From Vreelandella sp042466685 (GTDB lineage Bacteria > Pseudomonadota > Gammaproteobacteria > Pseudomonadales > Halomonadaceae), in NCBI RefSeq assembly GCF_042466685.1, contig NZ_CP170448.1, positions 992,001-1,056,000 of the forward strand: DNA of 64,000 nt, given 5' to 3'. The notes under the pieces are model-generated. The model saw nothing but the letters and a program-made list of their open reading frames with translations, made no database searches and was not told where the DNA came from. Every line of letters starts with the position of its first letter. Within the stretch, counting starts at the first letter, position 1. Positions 9,698-17,433 of this stretch are shown here, in pieces. The position numbers and the translations under genes were made by a program.

Positions 9698-10180
9698 ATG
9701 TTGAATGATCGTGAGATCGCCTACTTAACGCGTGCCGTCGAACTAGCCGAAGAGGCTCTTAACGCGGGGGATGAACCCTTTGGCAGCGTCCTGGTAAGTG
9801 CCGAAGGAGAGGTCTTGGCAGAAGACCGTAATCGCATCGCCGGAGGGGATTCTACTCAACATCCCGAGTTTTTCCTGGCGCGCTGGGCGGCGCAGCATAT
9901 GACGCCGGAGGCGCGAGCCAAAGCGACCGTCTATACTTCTGGTGAACACTGTCCCATGTGCGCCGCCGCCCACGGCTGGGTAGGGCTTGGGCGTATCGTC
10001 TACGCCAGCTCGTCTGAACAGTTGGGGCGCTGGCTAGCGGACTTGGGTGTGGCGCCGTCGCCTGTGGCAACGCTGCCGATTCAACAGGTGGTGCCTGGGC
10101 TGAAGGTAGAGGGCCCAGTAACTAAGCTGGACGAACGTGTCCACGCGTTGCACAAGCGGCGCCACGCCAGCCTACCTTGA
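9698..10180 (+). CDS. Nucleoside/guanine deaminase-like zinc hydrolase
   Basis: 160 aa of the cytidine deaminase-like fold. Zinc ligands are visible: His55 with the catalytic Glu57 (HPE, in place of the commoner HAE) and Cys85/Cys88 (EHCPMCAAA). The family hydrolytically deaminates purine or pyrimidine bases or related amines. The GEHCPMCAAAHGWVGLGRI-like segment is shared with a group of uncharacterised nucleoside deaminases, so the substrate is uncertain. AAGGA precedes the ATG. It closely follows the symporter and may be co-transcribed with it. Confidence 0.85.
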   Translation: MLNDREIAYLTRAVELAEEALNAGDEPFGSVLVSAEGEVLAEDRNRIAGGDSTQHPEFFLARWAAQHMTPEARAKATVYTSGEHCPMCAAAHGWVGLGRIVYASSSEQLGRWLADLGVAPSPVATLPIQQVVPGLKVEGPVTKLDERVHALHKRRHASLP

Positions 10181-10192
10181 AGACATTAAAAA

Positions 10193-10218
10193 GCCGCCTA
10201 AGCGTTAGTTTAGGCGGC
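10193..10218 (-). terminator. Terminator between deaminase and yqaE-like gene
   Basis: GCCGCCTAA/TTAGGCGGC-type stem around a short loop. On the minus strand the stem is followed by TTTTTAATGT, so it should end yqaE transcription. It can also stop read-through from the deaminase. Confidence 0.75.
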
Positions 10219-10248
10219 GTCGTATTCGCTAAACCGGTCTATGAAAAC

Positions 10249-10422
10249 CTAGTGTTTCAATATCACATAAAACGCATGGATGATGCCGGGTATGAAGCCA
10301 AATAGCGTTAGAATAATGTTTAGCCAGAAATGCCCTTTAAAACCGACCTCAAAAAATACGCCGAGTGGGGGAAATATTACGGCAAAAATCATCTTGATTG
10401 GATCAGTCGCTGTAAACGCCAT
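10249..10422 (-). CDS. YqaE/Pmp3-family small membrane protein
   Basis: A 57-aa reading frame (MAFTATDPIKMIFAV... ending in HAFYVILKH) with two hydrophobic segments around PPLGVFFEVGF and LTLFGFIPGIIHAFYV. This is the UPF0057/Pmp3 pattern. These proteolipids sit in the cytoplasmic membrane and are linked to salt and membrane-potential stress in fungi, plants and some bacteria; the molecular role is unclear. AAGGAGG lies 6-8 nt before the ATG on the minus strand, which supports translation. It is convergent with the deaminase. Confidence 0.9.
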   Translation of the reverse strand: MAFTATDPIKMIFAVIFPPLGVFFEVGFKGHFWLNIILTLFGFIPGIIHAFYVILKH

Positions 10423-10555
10423 GAAGCCTCCTTTGCTTTCATTGGTGTAACTTGTACAAGTGTAGGCACGATCAATCTATTTATCCATGCCTTGGCGAAT
10501 CCCCTGTGACTAGCCACGTAGGCAATCGTTCAACTCCGCCACTTATTTCCGCTTT

Positions 10556-12652
10556 ATGCTGTTTGGAAGGGATCCCGTGTTCAATGCATCGTTAAAAAAA
10601 GTACCGTTAAAAGTAACCACTACATCTCTTTGTTTGTTCAGTTGCCTTGGTGCAGGCCAAAGTTGGGCTCAAGAAGGCCCAGCAGCCGACAACAGCCTAG
10701 CCACGCTGCAAGTCACGGCCCCACGACTCTCGCGAGAGCTTTACGCTACGCCCGCTGCGGTAACAACACTTGACCGTGAGGCCATTGCTCAGGGGCAACA
10801 GCGCACGCGACTGGATGAGGCGCTGGTGCGTGTTCCAGGGGTGTTCTTGCAGAACCGTGATAATTTTGCCCAAGGCCAGCGAATCTCCATCCGCGGCTTT
10901 GGCGCCCGGGCGCCGTTTGGGGTGCGCGGTATTACCGTAATGGTGGATGGTATTCCCTATACGTTGCCGGATGGCCAGGCCCAGCTAGATGCCATTGATC
11001 TGGACAGCGCTGAGCGCATAGAAGTGATTCGTGGGCCCTCTTCGGTGCTCTACGGCAACGCAGCAGGCGGGGTGATTGATATCACCACCGCCGATGGACG
11101 TGATAACCCTGGCTCGCGTGTGCGCACCGAAGTGGGCAGCGATGGTTACCGTAAGGCGGTCGTGCAAACAGGGGGGGCTCAAGGGGATTGGTCACACCAT
11201 GTGAGCTTTTCAGCGCTTAATGTGGATGGTTATCGGGAGCAGAGCTCAACAGAGAAATACCTGCTGAACGCCAAGCTCCGCCGCGAGTTAGGCAGCGACC
11301 GGGCGTTAACCGCGATTATCAATCTGCTGGAAAATCCCCGCTCCGAAGATCCTGGTGCGCTGAACGCCCGCGAAGTGGCCAGTGGCCGCGATCAAGCGGC
11401 GCCCAACTCATTGGCGTTGGATGCAGGGCAGAATGTCGATCAGCAAATGCTCGGATTACAGTACGAGGATTTGTCCGCTGGCGCAGGCGAGCTCTATTTA
11501 AAAGGTTTTGTCGCCCAGCGCGATTTTGAGCAGCAGCTGCCCTATGTAGGCGATAGCCGCATTGGCTACCAACGTGACTATCTGGGCGCGAGCGCTGAGT
11601 ATCACCATGAAGTGAGTCTGGGCAACCTGCCGTTGAGCTATATCACTGGGGTTGATGTGGCCCGCCAAGACGATGAGCGCTTCCGCAACGATGTAAACGG
11701 CCAAGGCGTTGTTGGCGAGCAGTTGGCGGAAGAGACCCAGACGGCGACCTCGATGGGGGTGTTTGCCCAGGGCGATTTAGCGTTAACCGAGCAGGTAACG
11801 CTTTCGCTTGGCGCACGCTTTGACAGCGTGGAGTTAGAGGTAGACGACCGCTACCTGAGCGATGGTGATCAGAGCGGTGAGCAAACCTTCAATGAGTGGA
11901 GTGGCTCGGCGGGACTTAGCTACCGTTACCGCCCTCAGCATCAGGTTTACGCGAATACCGGGACTGCGTTTGAAACGCCGACCTTCTCAGAGTTCGCCAA
12001 TCCAGCGGGGGGCGGTTTCAATCCCGCTGTATCACCGCAAAAAGCCTGGAACCGTGAAGTAGGTACGCGTGGCTACATTGCACCGCTGGCCATGGACTAC
12101 GATCTAACGCTGTTTTCGGTGCGTGTGCGTGACGAACTAGTGCCTTATGATGACGGCGGACGTACTTTCTACCAAAACGCGGGCGACACCGACCGCGACG
12201 GCGTCGAGCTGGCGCTGGGCTGGCAGCTTGCTGATCAGTGGCGGTTGGATAGTGCCCTGACGCTGGCAAGTTACGAGTTTGATCGATTCGCGACACCGTC
12301 AGAGCGTTTTGGCGGTAACCGCATTCCTGGGCTGCCCGAGCAAACCTGGGTCAATCAGCTTACCTGGCAAGGGCTTGATGAGCGCTTTGCCACTTTGGAA
12401 ACCCAGTACACGGGCGATATGGTGGCGGACAACGCCAACGAGACAGAGGTTGATAGCTACTGGCTGGTGAACCTGCGGGTGGGCGATGGTTGGCAGTTGG
12501 GCGGCGATACACGGCTGAATGCTTATGTCGGCGTGCGCAATTTGCTTGATGAAGAGCACTACGCCAACGTGCGCTTAAATGGCACCTTTGGGCGTTTCTA
12601 CGAACCGGCTCCAGGGCGCAGTGTTTATGGCGGGCTAGAGGTGCGTTTCTAA
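10556..12652 (+). CDS. pqqU: TonB-dependent receptor, YncD/PqqU-like (probable PQQ uptake receptor)
   Basis: 698 aa. A signal peptide ends near SWAQ-EG (~residue 39). The plug domain (~50-165) contains LSIRGFG-type RISIRGFGARAPFGVRGI and VDGIPYTLPDGQAQ, followed by a 22-strand-type beta-barrel. The C-terminus has GRFYEPAPGRS and ends in Phe, as expected for BamA-dependent insertion. From memory, both the plug block and the C-terminal block align closely with E. coli YncD (PqqU), shown to import pyrroloquinoline quinone. The PQQ-dependent dehydrogenase gene lies convergently downstream, which supports this role. A GTG at 10577 preceded by AAGGGA is an alternative start that keeps the signal peptide. 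A siderophore receptor is the alternative reading but fits the sequence less well. Confidence 0.8.
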   Translation: MLFGRDPVFNASLKKVPLKVTTTSLCLFSCLGAGQSWAQEGPAADNSLATLQVTAPRLSRELYATPAAVTTLDREAIAQGQQRTRLDEALVRVPGVFLQNRDNFAQGQRISIRGFGARAPFGVRGITVMVDGIPYTLPDGQAQLDAIDLDSAERIEVIRGPSSVLYGNAAGGVIDITTADGRDNPGSRVRTEVGSDGYRKAVVQTGGAQGDWSHHVSFSALNVDGYREQSSTEKYLLNAKLRRELGSDRALTAIINLLENPRSEDPGALNAREVASGRDQAAPNSLALDAGQNVDQQMLGLQYEDLSAGAGELYLKGFVAQRDFEQQLPYVGDSRIGYQRDYLGASAEYHHEVSLGNLPLSYITGVDVARQDDERFRNDVNGQGVVGEQLAEETQTATSMGVFAQGDLALTEQVTLSLGARFDSVELEVDDRYLSDGDQSGEQTFNEWSGSAGLSYRYRPQHQVYANTGTAFETPTFSEFANPAGGGFNPAVSPQKAWNREVGTRGYIAPLAMDYDLTLFSVRVRDELVPYDDGGRTFYQNAGDTDRDGVELALGWQLADQWRLDSALTLASYEFDRFATPSERFGGNRIPGLPEQTWVNQLTWQGLDERFATLETQYTGDMVADNANETEVDSYWLVNLRVGDGWQLGGDTRLNAYVGVRNLLDEEHYANVRLNGTFGRFYEPAPGRSVYGGLEVRF

Positions 12653-12686
12653 GCGGCGCTTTTCTAAAAGCTTTATCAATAAAAAA

Positions 12687-12717
12687 ACGGGCGGCGCTCA
12701 TTGATGAGGCCGCCCGT
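12687..12717. terminator. Bidirectional terminator between pqqU-like and gcd
   Basis: ACGGGCGGC / GCCGCCCGT stem, 9 bp with a 13-nt loop. On the minus strand it is followed by a run of seven T, so it is a strong terminator for gcd. It also closes the receptor gene. Confidence 0.85.
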
Positions 12718-12747
12718 TCTCGTTGGTGATGAGGCTAAGCTAACCGG

Positions 12748-15291
12748 TTACTCCGGTAGCGCGTAGCCAATTACATAATCGCCCATCTTGGTGCCAAAGG
12801 TGCCGTGACCACCCGCCGTGACAACGACATACTGGCGGCCATCCTGACCGGTGTACGTCATCGGTGTGGCTTGGCCACCTGCTGGCAGGCGCGCTTTATA
12901 CAACTCCTCGCCGGTGGTGATGTCGTATCCGCGCAGGTACTGATCCAGCGTGCCGCTCAAGAAAGACACCCCGCCAGCGGTGGTCAGCGGGCCGCCTAGC
13001 GCCGGAACGCCGACGTTCAAGCCAATCGGTAGGTCAAATGGCATGCTGTCTCGTGTGGTGCCATTGCGGTGCTTCCATACCACCTCGGCACTTTGCAGGT
13101 CGATACCGGCTACGTCGCCCCAGGAGGGCGCCTGGCAGGGTAGGCCGAGTACTGAAAGCAGCGGGCCGAGTTCAACGGCATAGGGTGCGCCTTCATTAAC
13201 TTGTAGGCCTTGCTCACTGGCAGAGCCTTGACCCTCTTCCACTTCTTCGCGGGGTACCAGGGTGGAAACGAACGCCAGATATTTAGCCCCAGTGAAGAGC
13301 GCTTGGCGTTCGGGGTCAACTGCGACGCCACCCCAGTTCATCACACCCACGTTACCTGGATAAACGATACTGCCTTGTAGTGAAGGTGGCGTGTACTGGC
13401 CTTCGTAGCGCAAAGAGTTGAACTGAATGCGGCACATCATTTGATCAAACGGCGATGCGCCCCACATATCGCGCTCGGTGAGCGGCGGTGGCAGCAGGTT
13501 AAGCGCAGAGCGTGGCTGCGTCTCGGCGGTCCAGTCACCTTCCACGGCGCCTTGAGGTGCAGGCACCTCTTCGATGGGCACAATCGGCTCACCGGTTTCG
13601 CGGTTCAATACATATAGGCTGCCTTGCTTGGTCGGCTGAATAACCGCTGGCTGGGTGCCTGCATTAGTTGCCAGATCAATGAGCACCGGTTGTGCCGGTG
13701 TATCCATATCCCATAGGTCGTGGTGCACAAACTGATAAACCCACGCCACCTGGCCGTTATCGACGTTAAGTGCCACCAGGCCCGCGCTGTAAGTTTCATC
13801 GTTCTCGGTGCGGTCAGCGCCATACTGGTCAGGCGTGGCGTTACCCATGGGCAGGTAAACCAGGCCCAGTTCTTCATCAACGCTGATCGGTGCCCATACA
13901 TTGGGGGAGTTGCGCGTGTAGGTCTCATCTTCGGGCAGTGGCTCGGTGTTGTCGGGGTTGCCGCTATCCCAATTCCACACCAGCTCGCCGGTATGCACAT
14001 CAAAGGCACGGATAACCCCGGAAGGTTCGTCAGTGGAGCTGTTATCGGTGACGTGGCCGCCCAGAATGACCAGGTTCTCAGTGACCGTAGGCGGTGAGGT
14101 GGAGTAGTAGCCACCTGGTGAGAAATCACCAATATTGTTGGTGAGATCAATCTCACCGTTATCGCCAAAGCTAGCACACCGCTCGCCCGTGTCAGCATTC
14201 AGCGCAATCAAGCGTGCATCCGCCGTCGGCAGGTAGAGCCTGCGTGGGCACATAACATCAGTCTCACTGACCATCAATGGCTGCGTGTTGCCGTTTTCTT
14301 CTTCAACACCAAACAGCAGTGACAAGAAGGAGAGATCCAGGCTGAAAATATCGCTGTCATCGAAGATATCGAAAGAGAGTGCTGTTGCACTGCTCGGCGA
14401 AGCGTCGCTGTTCTCCGCTGCGTCGCTAGGCGTGCTTTCAGGAGCTGAGTAGCTGGCTGCATCGTAGTAGGCGAGGCCACGGCAGGTCATATGCGCCCAG
14501 CCGGAGAAGTCATCGGCACCCATGGTGCTGATCTCGGGGTCAAACGCCCACAGGGTTTCGCCCGTTTCAGGAGACAGCGCCATTGCCCGGCTGTGGGATG
14601 TACAGATGTACAGACTGTCGTTCACTTTTAGCGGGGTATTCTGATTGGTGATCTCCGGAGGCGCGTTGGGGCCCGCTTTGTCACCGGTTTGAATCCGCCA
14701 TACCTCTTCAAGCTCGGCGATGTTGTCCGGGGTAATTTGATCCAGTGAAGAGTAGTGGGTGCCCGCATTGGTGCCGCCATAGGCGGGCCAGTCATCGCCC
14801 GCCACTTGGGCAGGGTTGGCGCTATCGGCTGATGTGTTGCTATTCGCCAGCGACCCTTCGATAGCACTGGGGTCGTTAAACTGACTGGCAATGGCCACGA
14901 TAACCGCGGCAGCAATGCTGCCAACAAGTGCCAGACTGCCACCTTTCGAGCCTAGCGGCTTACGCCACCAGGGCAGGAGCAGCAGAATGCCGATTAAACA
15001 AAGGATGGCGACGCGAGGCACTAACTGCCACCAGTCGAGACCAACCTCCCACAACGCCCACCCCAAGGTGGCAAAAAGGATCAGCGCGTAGAGCCATAGA
15101 GCGGCGCCGCGACGCAGGATAAATAAAACGCCGCAAGCAATCATGCCAAGCCCGGCGATTAAGTAGTAGGCGCTGCCGCCTATGCTGACGAGCTTGCTAC
15201 CGCCAAACGCAAGCACTAAGCCGATAATAAGTAGTAGCAGACCAACGACAATCGCTGGCCCTTTCCCGTGATCGCGCGTGTTTTCTTCCAT
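12748..15291 (-). CDS. gcd: Membrane-bound PQQ-dependent dehydrogenase (glucose/quinate/shikimate family)
   Basis: 847 aa. Residues ~10-145 hold about five membrane segments that anchor the enzyme and reach ubiquinone. The rest is a periplasmic eight-bladed beta-propeller. Visible family blocks are WPAYGGTNAGTHYSSLDQI, NQNTPLKV, HMTCRGLAYYD, MCPRRLYLPTADARL, HHDLWDMD and GGHGTFGTKMGDYVIGY at the C-terminus. The enzyme oxidises aldoses such as glucose to the lactone (or quinate/shikimate) and passes electrons to ubiquinone; PQQ is the cofactor. Compared with E. coli Gcd there is an additional ~50-residue Ser/Asp-rich stretch (plus-strand ~14275-14455). Its convergent neighbour is the PqqU-like receptor. 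No PQQ biosynthesis gene is in the window. Confidence 0.9.
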   Translation of the reverse strand: MEENTRDHGKGPAIVVGLLLLIIGLVLAFGGSKLVSIGGSAYYLIAGLGMIACGVLFILRRGAALWLYALILFATLGWALWEVGLDWWQLVPRVAILCLIGILLLLPWWRKPLGSKGGSLALVGSIAAAVIVAIASQFNDPSAIEGSLANSNTSADSANPAQVAGDDWPAYGGTNAGTHYSSLDQITPDNIAELEEVWRIQTGDKAGPNAPPEITNQNTPLKVNDSLYICTSHSRAMALSPETGETLWAFDPEISTMGADDFSGWAHMTCRGLAYYDAASYSAPESTPSDAAENSDASPSSATALSFDIFDDSDIFSLDLSFLSLLFGVEEENGNTQPLMVSETDVMCPRRLYLPTADARLIALNADTGERCASFGDNGEIDLTNNIGDFSPGGYYSTSPPTVTENLVILGGHVTDNSSTDEPSGVIRAFDVHTGELVWNWDSGNPDNTEPLPEDETYTRNSPNVWAPISVDEELGLVYLPMGNATPDQYGADRTENDETYSAGLVALNVDNGQVAWVYQFVHHDLWDMDTPAQPVLIDLATNAGTQPAVIQPTKQGSLYVLNRETGEPIVPIEEVPAPQGAVEGDWTAETQPRSALNLLPPPLTERDMWGASPFDQMMCRIQFNSLRYEGQYTPPSLQGSIVYPGNVGVMNWGGVAVDPERQALFTGAKYLAFVSTLVPREEVEEGQGSASEQGLQVNEGAPYAVELGPLLSVLGLPCQAPSWGDVAGIDLQSAEVVWKHRNGTTRDSMPFDLPIGLNVGVPALGGPLTTAGGVSFLSGTLDQYLRGYDITTGEELYKARLPAGGQATPMTYTGQDGRQYVVVTAGGHGTFGTKMGDYVIGYALPE

Positions 15292-15327
15292 GAGGTGTCC
15301 CCTTGTAACAACCTACCGACAACGCGC

Positions 15328-15358
15328 TTTAACCCATCGACAGCGCCGATGGGTTAAA
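15328..15358 (-). promoter_or_regulatory. Long inverted repeat in the gcd leader
   Basis: TTTAACCCATCG and CGATGGGTTAAA form a perfect 12-bp inverted repeat with a 7-nt spacer, starting 37 bp upstream of the gcd start codon. It lacks a T-run on the minus strand. It may be an operator or attenuator for gcd, or the terminator of the oxidoreductase gene upstream on the same strand. Confidence 0.6.
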
Positions 15359-15504
15359 ACACATATCTCTGAAAGATGATTTTAATTATCAATTCGCTAT
15401 TGGTCTAACGTTTTGACAATTTTTTCTTAGTGGCAGCGCTGGCCGCATCGAAATACGTGCTGCGGCCAGGGTTCAATGAGGATGGTGTAGAGGTGGGCAG
15501 AAGG

Positions 15505-16503
15505 CTACAGTTTTACCAGCATTTTACCGGTGTTGCCGCCATCAAACAGGGCCAGGAAGGCGTCGGGTGTGCTCTCCAGGCCCTCTTTCACTGTCTCTTT
15601 ATAAACCAGCTTGCCTTCTGCTACTTGAGGGGCTACTTCGTTTAGGAAATAGGGGTAGCTAGACCAATGGTCAGCCACGATAAAGCCCTGCATTTTGGCT
15701 TTGCGCACGACCAACTGAGAGAGATTGCTCGGGCCGGGAGTGGGCTCTTTTGCATTATAGCTGTCGATCATGCCGCAAACGGCAATCCGCGCGCCTTCAT
15801 TGAGCTGGCTCAATGCCGCTTCTAGGCAGATGCCGCCGACGTTTTCGTAATAGACATCGATGCCGTTGGGGCTGGCGAGCTTAACGGCATCGCTTAACTC
15901 CTCTGCAGTGCGGTCACGATAGCTAACGGGTTCAACACCCATTGACTCAAGCCAGGCTAGCTTATGAGCCGCCCCCGCAATGCCGACCACATGGCAGCCC
16001 TTGGCTTTGGCCAACTGTACTGCCATAGAGCCTACGGCACCGCTGGCGGCGCTGACCAGAACGTTATCGCCCGGCTTACATTCGGCAATCAGGTTGAGGC
16101 CCGTCCAGGCAGTCATGCCCGGCATGCCCAGTACGCCTAGATAGGCCTGTTCAGGAACGTCCATATCGGGTAGCTTCGTAACACCCTTGGCAGGCAGTTG
16201 AGCGACATCCCGCCAGCCGCCCATATGGCTGACTTTGTCGCCCACTTTTAGGCTTGAGTCATTGGTTTCGATCACCTCGCCAATGGCGCCGCCTTCCATG
16301 GGCTTGCCGAGTTCAAACGGCTCCACATAAGTGCGAATTCCGCTCATGCGTCCGCGCATATAAGGGTCGACGGAAAGCCAGTGATTGCGAATGCGCACTT
16401 CGCCCTCGGCAAGGTCGGGCAGGGTTTGTGTTTCCAGCTTAAAGAGTGCCCTGTCGGGCAGGCCGGTGGGATAATCGGTGAGCGTATAAAATTGTGACTG
16501 CAT
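15505..16503 (-). CDS. NADP-dependent oxidoreductase (zinc-free MDR, curcumin reductase-like)
   Basis: 332 aa starting at MQSQFYTL; AGGAGG sits ~7 nt upstream of this ATG, whereas the frame's upstream extension has no such site. The GroES-like N-terminus (SVDPYMRGRMSG, ~35-46) lacks zinc ligands. The Rossmann part shows VSAASGAVGSMAVQLAKAKG (~140-160), the AxxGxxG nucleotide-binding motif of the leukotriene B4 dehydrogenase/CurA branch. These enzymes reduce alpha,beta-unsaturated ketones or aldehydes with NADPH. The physiological substrate is unknown. It appears monocistronic. Confidence 0.9.
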   Translation of the reverse strand: MQSQFYTLTDYPTGLPDRALFKLETQTLPDLAEGEVRIRNHWLSVDPYMRGRMSGIRTYVEPFELGKPMEGGAIGEVIETNDSSLKVGDKVSHMGGWRDVAQLPAKGVTKLPDMDVPEQAYLGVLGMPGMTAWTGLNLIAECKPGDNVLVSAASGAVGSMAVQLAKAKGCHVVGIAGAAHKLAWLESMGVEPVSYRDRTAEELSDAVKLASPNGIDVYYENVGGICLEAALSQLNEGARIAVCGMIDSYNAKEPTPGPSNLSQLVVRKAKMQGFIVADHWSSYPYFLNEVAPQVAEGKLVYKETVKEGLESTPDAFLALFDGGNTGKMLVKL

Positions 16504-16610
16504 AAATGCCTCCTGCGAATACTTAACGTGTGTCAAAGTCCTTGTAGCATAGAGACCATTAGCCTGCTTGCAAGTTCGTTAATGTACCGGGATCTAGGTA
16601 AGAAAAAGAA

Positions 16611-16638
16611 ACAGGGCGACCATTGCTGGTCGCCCTGT
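16611..16638 (-). terminator. Terminator of the rlpA-like gene
   Basis: ACAGGGCGACC / GGTCGCCCTGT, a perfect 11-bp stem with a 6-nt loop, followed on the minus strand by TTCTTTTTCTT. It lies ~90 bp beyond the rlpA-like stop codon. Confidence 0.88.
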
Positions 16639-16729
16639 CTGTTGACTGCTTTCAGATAACGATGCTTCGTGTGCTGTCGCATTGATTAGGCTAAGGGGTA
16701 TCACACAATAATGAAGGATGTGTTATCCG

Positions 16730-17110
16730 TTAATCCAACAGCGTTACCATCACTGGAGCTGTACCGCGGCGAATCATGCCAAGCTTGGCTGCCGCGCGTT
16801 TAGATAAATCAATAATGCGCCCTTGAATGAAAGGGCCGCGGTCATTGATCAGTACTTCCACCTCTTGCCCAGTGTCTGGGCGTGTCACCAACACCTTGGT
16901 GCCAAATGGCAAGCTCGGGTGGGCGGCGGTCAGCGCCTGCTGGTCAAAGGGCTCTCCACTGGCAGTGGGCGCTCCTTGAAAGCGGTCACTATAAAAGGAA
17001 GCGACGCCTTCCTGTGTTTCTGTCTCGTGTGCAAAAGCACTATTGGCAGCACTGCTTGCTATTACCGCTGCCAAACAAATCGTTCGGATCAGTCGTTTTT
17101 GGGCTCCCAT
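16730..17110 (-). CDS. RlpA-like double-psi beta-barrel protein (septal ring lytic transglycosylase family)
   Basis: 126 aa. A Sec signal peptide ends near NSAFA-HE (~residue 28) with no lipobox Cys, so it is probably periplasmic rather than a lipoprotein. The rest is one DPBB domain with GVASFYSDRFQGAPTASGE, FGTKVLV, VLINDRGPF (catalytic-type Asp) and IIDLSKRAA. Full-length RlpA cleaves denuded peptidoglycan and has a C-terminal SPOR domain; here SPOR is absent, so septal targeting is not expected. GAGG precedes the ATG by ~9 nt. Confidence 0.88.
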   Translation of the reverse strand: MGAQKRLIRTICLAAVIASSAANSAFAHETETQEGVASFYSDRFQGAPTASGEPFDQQALTAAHPSLPFGTKVLVTRPDTGQEVEVLINDRGPFIQGRIIDLSKRAAAKLGMIRRGTAPVMVTLLD

Positions 17111-17433
17111 AGGAGTACCTCGGTTTTGCGTGTTACGAATCCCGCACTATTGATGAGGTGCCTGATAGGCTCGTTGATACTACCCTTGTCACATCGAGTC
17201 AGCAAGCTTTGAGAAGATCGAAGCAAATAGGTTCAATTTCAAGATTTTTTAATCGCTATTATGTCGCCTTGGGTTTCAGTGACTTATCAGCCCAAGCATG
17301 AAATGAATAGCGAAAGCACTTTGTGCAATGCAGCGATTTTCATGAAACACTCACTTTAATTGAGTAAGCATCTTATAATCCCCGATGCTTATCTAATTAA
17401 TGATTGTCATTCTGACTCACTAAGGAACCCCCC
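17111..17433. promoter_or_regulatory. 323-bp divergent intergenic region
   Basis: No coding frame was found. It must contain the promoters of the rlpA-like gene (minus) and of the exported repeat protein (plus). The plus-strand side is A/T-rich (17225-17410). I see no clear operator or RNA element. Confidence 0.4.

Noticed and set aside
10556..12652. TonB receptor as the cognate siderophore receptor
   Set aside because: It is 25 kb from the NRPS genes, matches the YncD/PqqU pattern and neighbours a PQQ enzyme.
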